A stretch of 6,945 bases of DNA from Actinomycetospora sp. (GTDB lineage Bacteria > Actinomycetota > Actinomycetes > Mycobacteriales > Pseudonocardiaceae). The first letter of the stretch is position 1; the number at the start of each line of letters is the position of its first letter. The notes beneath the pieces were generated by a model, which was not told the origin of the DNA, ran no database searches, and was given only the letters and a program-made list of their open reading frames with translations. The stretch is from positions 1 to 6,945 of the forward strand of contig JAICLN010000230.1 of NCBI GenBank assembly GCA_025925615.1, read 5' to 3'. Below, piece by piece: positions 5,231-6,945 of the stretch. A program made the position numbers and the translations under genes.

Positions 5231-5758
5231 GTGCCGACGGCGTTGGTGGTGTACGAGTCGATGTTCGGGGCGACCAGGCGGGCCGCGTTCGCGATGGCCG
5301 AGGGCCTGCGGCCCTACCTGGCGGCGAGCGTCGTCGAGGTGGGGGAGGCGCCGCGGGAGATCCCCGACGGGGTCGGGCTCCTCGTCGTCGGCGGCCCGAC
5401 ACACGCGTTCGGGCTGAGCAGGCCGGAGACCCGGGCCGAAGCCGCGAAGCGGGCGGCCGCGCCAGTGGTGTCGGGCGGCGAGGGTGTCCGGGAGTGGCTC
5501 GACGAGCTCGTGGTGCACGAGGGGCGCGTCGGTGCGGCCTTCGGCACCCGGGTCCTCCGTCGGGGCGTCCCCGGGTCCGCCGCGCGGGGCATCGCGCACC
5601 GGTTGCGACGCCGGGACGTCCGCCTCCTCACCAAACCCCTGGAACTGTTCGTCGGGAACCCCGAGGAGGGACTCCTGGACGGCGAGGAGGACCGGGCCCG
5701 GGAGTGGGCCGCCCGGCTCGGGGCGTCGCTGGCGTCGGTGGCGGGAGCCGGGCGATGA
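5231..5758 (+). CDS. flavodoxin-like FMN protein
   Basis: The GTG at 5231 follows GAGGAGGG (5218-5225) with a 5-nt gap. The frame is open far upstream but has no other ribosome binding site. The protein has 175 residues, in the flavodoxin range. It starts with strand 1 ALVVYESMFGATRRAA (4-19); S10-M-F-G-A-T-R is the FMN phosphate loop (classical form T/S-x-T-G-x-T). GLLVVGGPTHAFGLSRPETR (49-68) is the second FMN loop, in the form typical of actinobacterial flavodoxin-family proteins. VGAAFGTRV (about 101-109) is the next strand and LLTKPLELFVGNPEEGLLDG a late strand-loop. It is cytosolic, with no signal or membrane segment. The likely role is low-potential electron transfer or flavin-dependent redox sensing; the partner reductase is not in the window. 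Its stop overlaps the ATG of the tandem USP gene (ATGA 5755-5758), so they are co-translated. Confidence 0.88.
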   Translation: MPTALVVYESMFGATRRAAFAMAEGLRPYLAASVVEVGEAPREIPDGVGLLVVGGPTHAFGLSRPETRAEAAKRAAAPVVSGGEGVREWLDELVVHEGRVGAAFGTRVLRRGVPGSAARGIAHRLRRRDVRLLTKPLELFVGNPEEGLLDGEEDRAREWAARLGASLASVAGAGR

Positions 5759-6597
5759 GCGGGACGGTCGTCCTCGGCGTCATCGATGGCTCGGTTCGGA
5801 TGCCGGTGGCGGACGCCGCCGCCGGGTTCGCCCTCCGGGGTGGCCGTCCGCTGCGGGTGGTACACGTGCACACCGGTCCGCACACCGTCTGGGAGGGGGA
5901 CGCCGGGGTCCGCACCGAGGCCTACCTCGTCCGGACCGCGCCCGACGTGACAGTCGAGCGGCTCTGCACGGTCGGCGACCCCGTGGAGGTCCTGCTCGAG
6001 ACCGCGGGGACGGGCGGCATCCTCGTGCTCGGGGACCGCCGCCTGCGTCTCGGTTCCGACGCCGGCCGGACCACCCTCGAAGTGCTGGCGCGGGCTGCGG
6101 GTGCCGTCATGGTGGTGCCCGAGTACCGCATCCCCGCCGGGGGGAGCGCCCGGCGTGGGGGCGTCGTGGCGGGACTCGACGGCAGCGCCACGGACGAGGC
6201 CGTCCTCACCCTCGCGGCCGAGGCCGCGGGAGCCGGGCGCACCCCCCTCGAGATCCTCGACGGCGCGGTGGAACGGCGCGAGTGCGTCGGCGCGCTGCTC
6301 GCCCACGTCCCGACGGCACCCACGGTGGTGGCGATCGTCCCGACCCCGGACCCCCTGGACAAAGCCCTCGCCCTCGACGCCCGCGGCGCCGACCTGGCCG
6401 TCGTGGGCCTCCCCTCGACTGGTCGTGAGGACTCCCTCGCCGGACGGCTGCTCACCGGCGCCCCCTGCCCGGTCCTCGTCGTTACCGGCGAGCCCCCCGG
6501 CGTCGTCCGTCCCGGGGCCGGCCGACCAACGACCGCTCATCAGGGCCCGAAGGACCCAGGCGCGAGGCCTCCGGCGGCGGCCACGCTCGGGTCCTGA
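5755..6597 (+). CDS. tandem universal stress protein with degenerate nucleotide loops
   Basis: The ATG at 5755 overlaps the flavodoxin stop; no separate ribosome binding site is evident, so coupling is likely. The protein has 280 residues with two USP-type halves. Half 1 (about 4-122): VVLGVIDGS (5-13), PLRVVHVHTG, GGILVLGDRRLRLGSDAG, AGAVMVVPEY. Half 2 (about 135-246): GGVVAGLDGS (135-144), then LAVVGLPSTGREDSLAGRLL and APCPVLVVTGE. Both keep the strand-1 D-G-S, but the G-2x-G-9x-G-S/T loop is broken in each: the first reads GDRRLRLGS, and the second reads GLPS without the second Gly and with a shortened spacer. Half 2 is also short between strands 2 and 4. This resembles USPs that have lost ATP binding and act by other contacts, which is inference. 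A Pro/Gly/Ala tail of about 33 residues follows. It is in an operon with the flavodoxin and the 54-aa repeat protein (21-nt gap). Confidence 0.85.
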   Translation: MSGTVVLGVIDGSVRMPVADAAAGFALRGGRPLRVVHVHTGPHTVWEGDAGVRTEAYLVRTAPDVTVERLCTVGDPVEVLLETAGTGGILVLGDRRLRLGSDAGRTTLEVLARAAGAVMVVPEYRIPAGGSARRGGVVAGLDGSATDEAVLTLAAEAAGAGRTPLEILDGAVERRECVGALLAHVPTAPTVVAIVPTPDPLDKALALDARGADLAVVGLPSTGREDSLAGRLLTGAPCPVLVVTGEPPGVVRPGAGRPTTAHQGPKDPGARPPAAATLGS

Positions 6598-6618
6598 TCC
6601 CACCGAGAGGAGCACGAG

Positions 6619-6783
6619 ATGGACGACGAGCGCAGGGTCACCGACTTCCGCGGCATCGCGGTCGGGTCCGTGGACGACGACGGATGGGTCACCGACTTCG
6701 CAGGGGTGCGCTTCGGCGTGCTCACCACCGAGGGCGACGTCACCGACTTCGCCGGGGTGCGCGTCGGCGCCCCCGCCGAGTAG
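6619..6783 (+). CDS. 54-aa protein of three 17-residue VTDFxG repeats
   Basis: ATG 6619 has GAGAGGAG (6605-6612) 6 nt upstream and ends in a double stop TAG TAG (6781-6786). Three units start at V7, V24 and V41, an exact 17-residue period: VTDFRGIAVGSVDDDGW, VTDFAGVRFGVLTTEGD and VTDFAGVRVGAPAE. The invariant core is V-T-D-F-x-G-V/I-x-x-G. Each unit looks like a short beta-hairpin (strand VTDF, turn G, strand VRxG, acidic turn). It recalls the short 'G.V.D..G..vG.v..dG' repeats of the beta-flower small-protein folds. That is a pattern-level comparison made from memory, not a search result. It is acidic, without signal peptide or cysteines. It lies 21 nt after the tandem USP and is very probably in the same operon. 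The function is unknown; a small self-folding or oligomeric accessory to the flavodoxin/USP module is one possibility. Confidence 0.8.
   Translation: MDDERRVTDFRGIAVGSVDDDGWVTDFAGVRFGVLTTEGDVTDFAGVRVGAPAE
6637..6783 (+). repeat. 51-nt tandem direct repeat within the small-protein gene
   Basis: Units begin at 6637, 6688 and 6739. GTCACCGACTTC is identical in all three. Units 2 and 3 also share GGGGTGCGC after GC[A/C], whereas unit 1 is more diverged. This suggests that units 2 and 3 come from the more recent duplication. Confidence 0.85.
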
Positions 6784-6813
6784 TAGCGGCGACGCGACGG
6801 GTGGGCGGTGGGA

Positions 6814-6945
6814 GTGCCACCAGAGTGGTGGTGGGGCGCGCTGCTCGACCACGCGCGGCAGGCGGCACACGCCGTCGCCGCCGACCTGGTGGTCCGGCTC
6901 TCGGTCGTCGAGGGCGCCGTCGGACCGTCGTCGGCGGTTCCGGCC
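6814..6945 (+). CDS. start of an unidentified ORF, truncated by the window edge
   Basis: After the double stop at 6781-6786, the same frame is open to the end of the window with good actinobacterial codon use. Start candidates are GTG 6808 and GTG 6814; GGTGGGA just before 6814 is a poor ribosome binding site, so the choice is uncertain. The visible residues from 6814 are (M)PPEWWWGALLDHARQAAHAV, then AADLVVRLSVVEGAVGPSSA. A helix with three Trp is followed by a probable beta-strand (LVVRLSVV), as at the N-terminus of some GAF/ANTAR-type sensors, but 44 residues are too few for a family call. A 6-bp hairpin with a GAG loop (CCACCA 6817-6822, TGGTGG 6826-6831) directly follows the GTG and could affect initiation. 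The ORF starts about 30 nt after the repeat-protein gene, so it may belong to the same operon. Confidence 0.5.
   Translation, partial: MPPEWWWGALLDHARQAAHAVAADLVVRLSVVEGAVGPSSAVPA

Noticed and set aside
5314..6870. Minus-strand open frame of 518 codons
   Set aside because: It is antisense to the flavodoxin, the tandem USP and the repeat protein, all of which carry clear motifs on the plus strand.
1..6945. CRISPR array, tRNA, insertion sequence or attachment site
   Set aside because: No spaced direct repeats of CRISPR type, no cloverleaf-like segment, and no transposase or integrase coding sequence was seen by eye; the only regular direct repeat is the coding 51-nt repeat at 6637-6783.

Overview
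The window is about 74% G+C by eye, with GTG starts, strong GAGGAGG-type ribosome binding sites and G/C third positions. This points to a high-GC actinobacterium. The gene families suggest Pseudonocardiales or a neighbouring order, but that placement is inference. No rRNA, tRNA, CRISPR array, transposase or phage gene was found.

Layout. (1) Positions 3-1467, plus strand: the C-terminal part of a DUF6544-like protein cut by the window edge; a possible 40-aa ORF coupled to it by ATGA; a single-domain universal stress protein (USP) with a long C-terminal tail; and a short protein resembling the C-terminal half of mycobacterial Rv0079/DATIN (ribosome hibernation family). (2) Positions 1589-3582, plus strand: a canonical ATP-binding USP, overlapping by ATGA a 493-aa protein with an aminoglycoside-phosphotransferase-like domain fused to a P-loop kinase. 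This is the same order as Rv2005c-Rv2004c in Mycobacterium tuberculosis. (3) Positions 3619-4428: a drug-export-type ABC ATPase that is normal up to Walker B and then loses family sequence, with no permease after it; probably a pseudogene. (4) Positions 4346-4798, minus strand: a two-CBS-domain protein like Hrp1/Rv2626c. (5) Positions 4799-5230: a 432-nt divergent intergenic region with three perfect inverted repeats and several GGGACC/GGTCCC half-sites. (6) Positions 5231-6783, plus strand: a flavodoxin-like protein, a tandem USP coupled to it by ATGA, and a 54-aa protein made of three 17-residue repeats. (7) From about 6808: the start of another ORF that runs off the right edge.

Taken together, the USPs, the Rv2004c-type kinase, the DATIN-like protein and the CBS protein are hallmarks of the DosR/DevR dormancy (hypoxia, NO, redox) regulon of mycobacteria. 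The simplest reading is a dormancy or energy-stress island: nucleotide sensing (USP, CBS), ribosome silencing (DATIN-like), a kinase of unknown substrate and a flavodoxin for electron transfer. No DosR/DosS regulator gene is visible. The candidate operator matches are weak. The most novel items are the three-repeat 54-aa protein, the stand-alone C-terminal DATIN-like protein, the broken ABC ATPase and the inverted-repeat-rich divergent promoter region.
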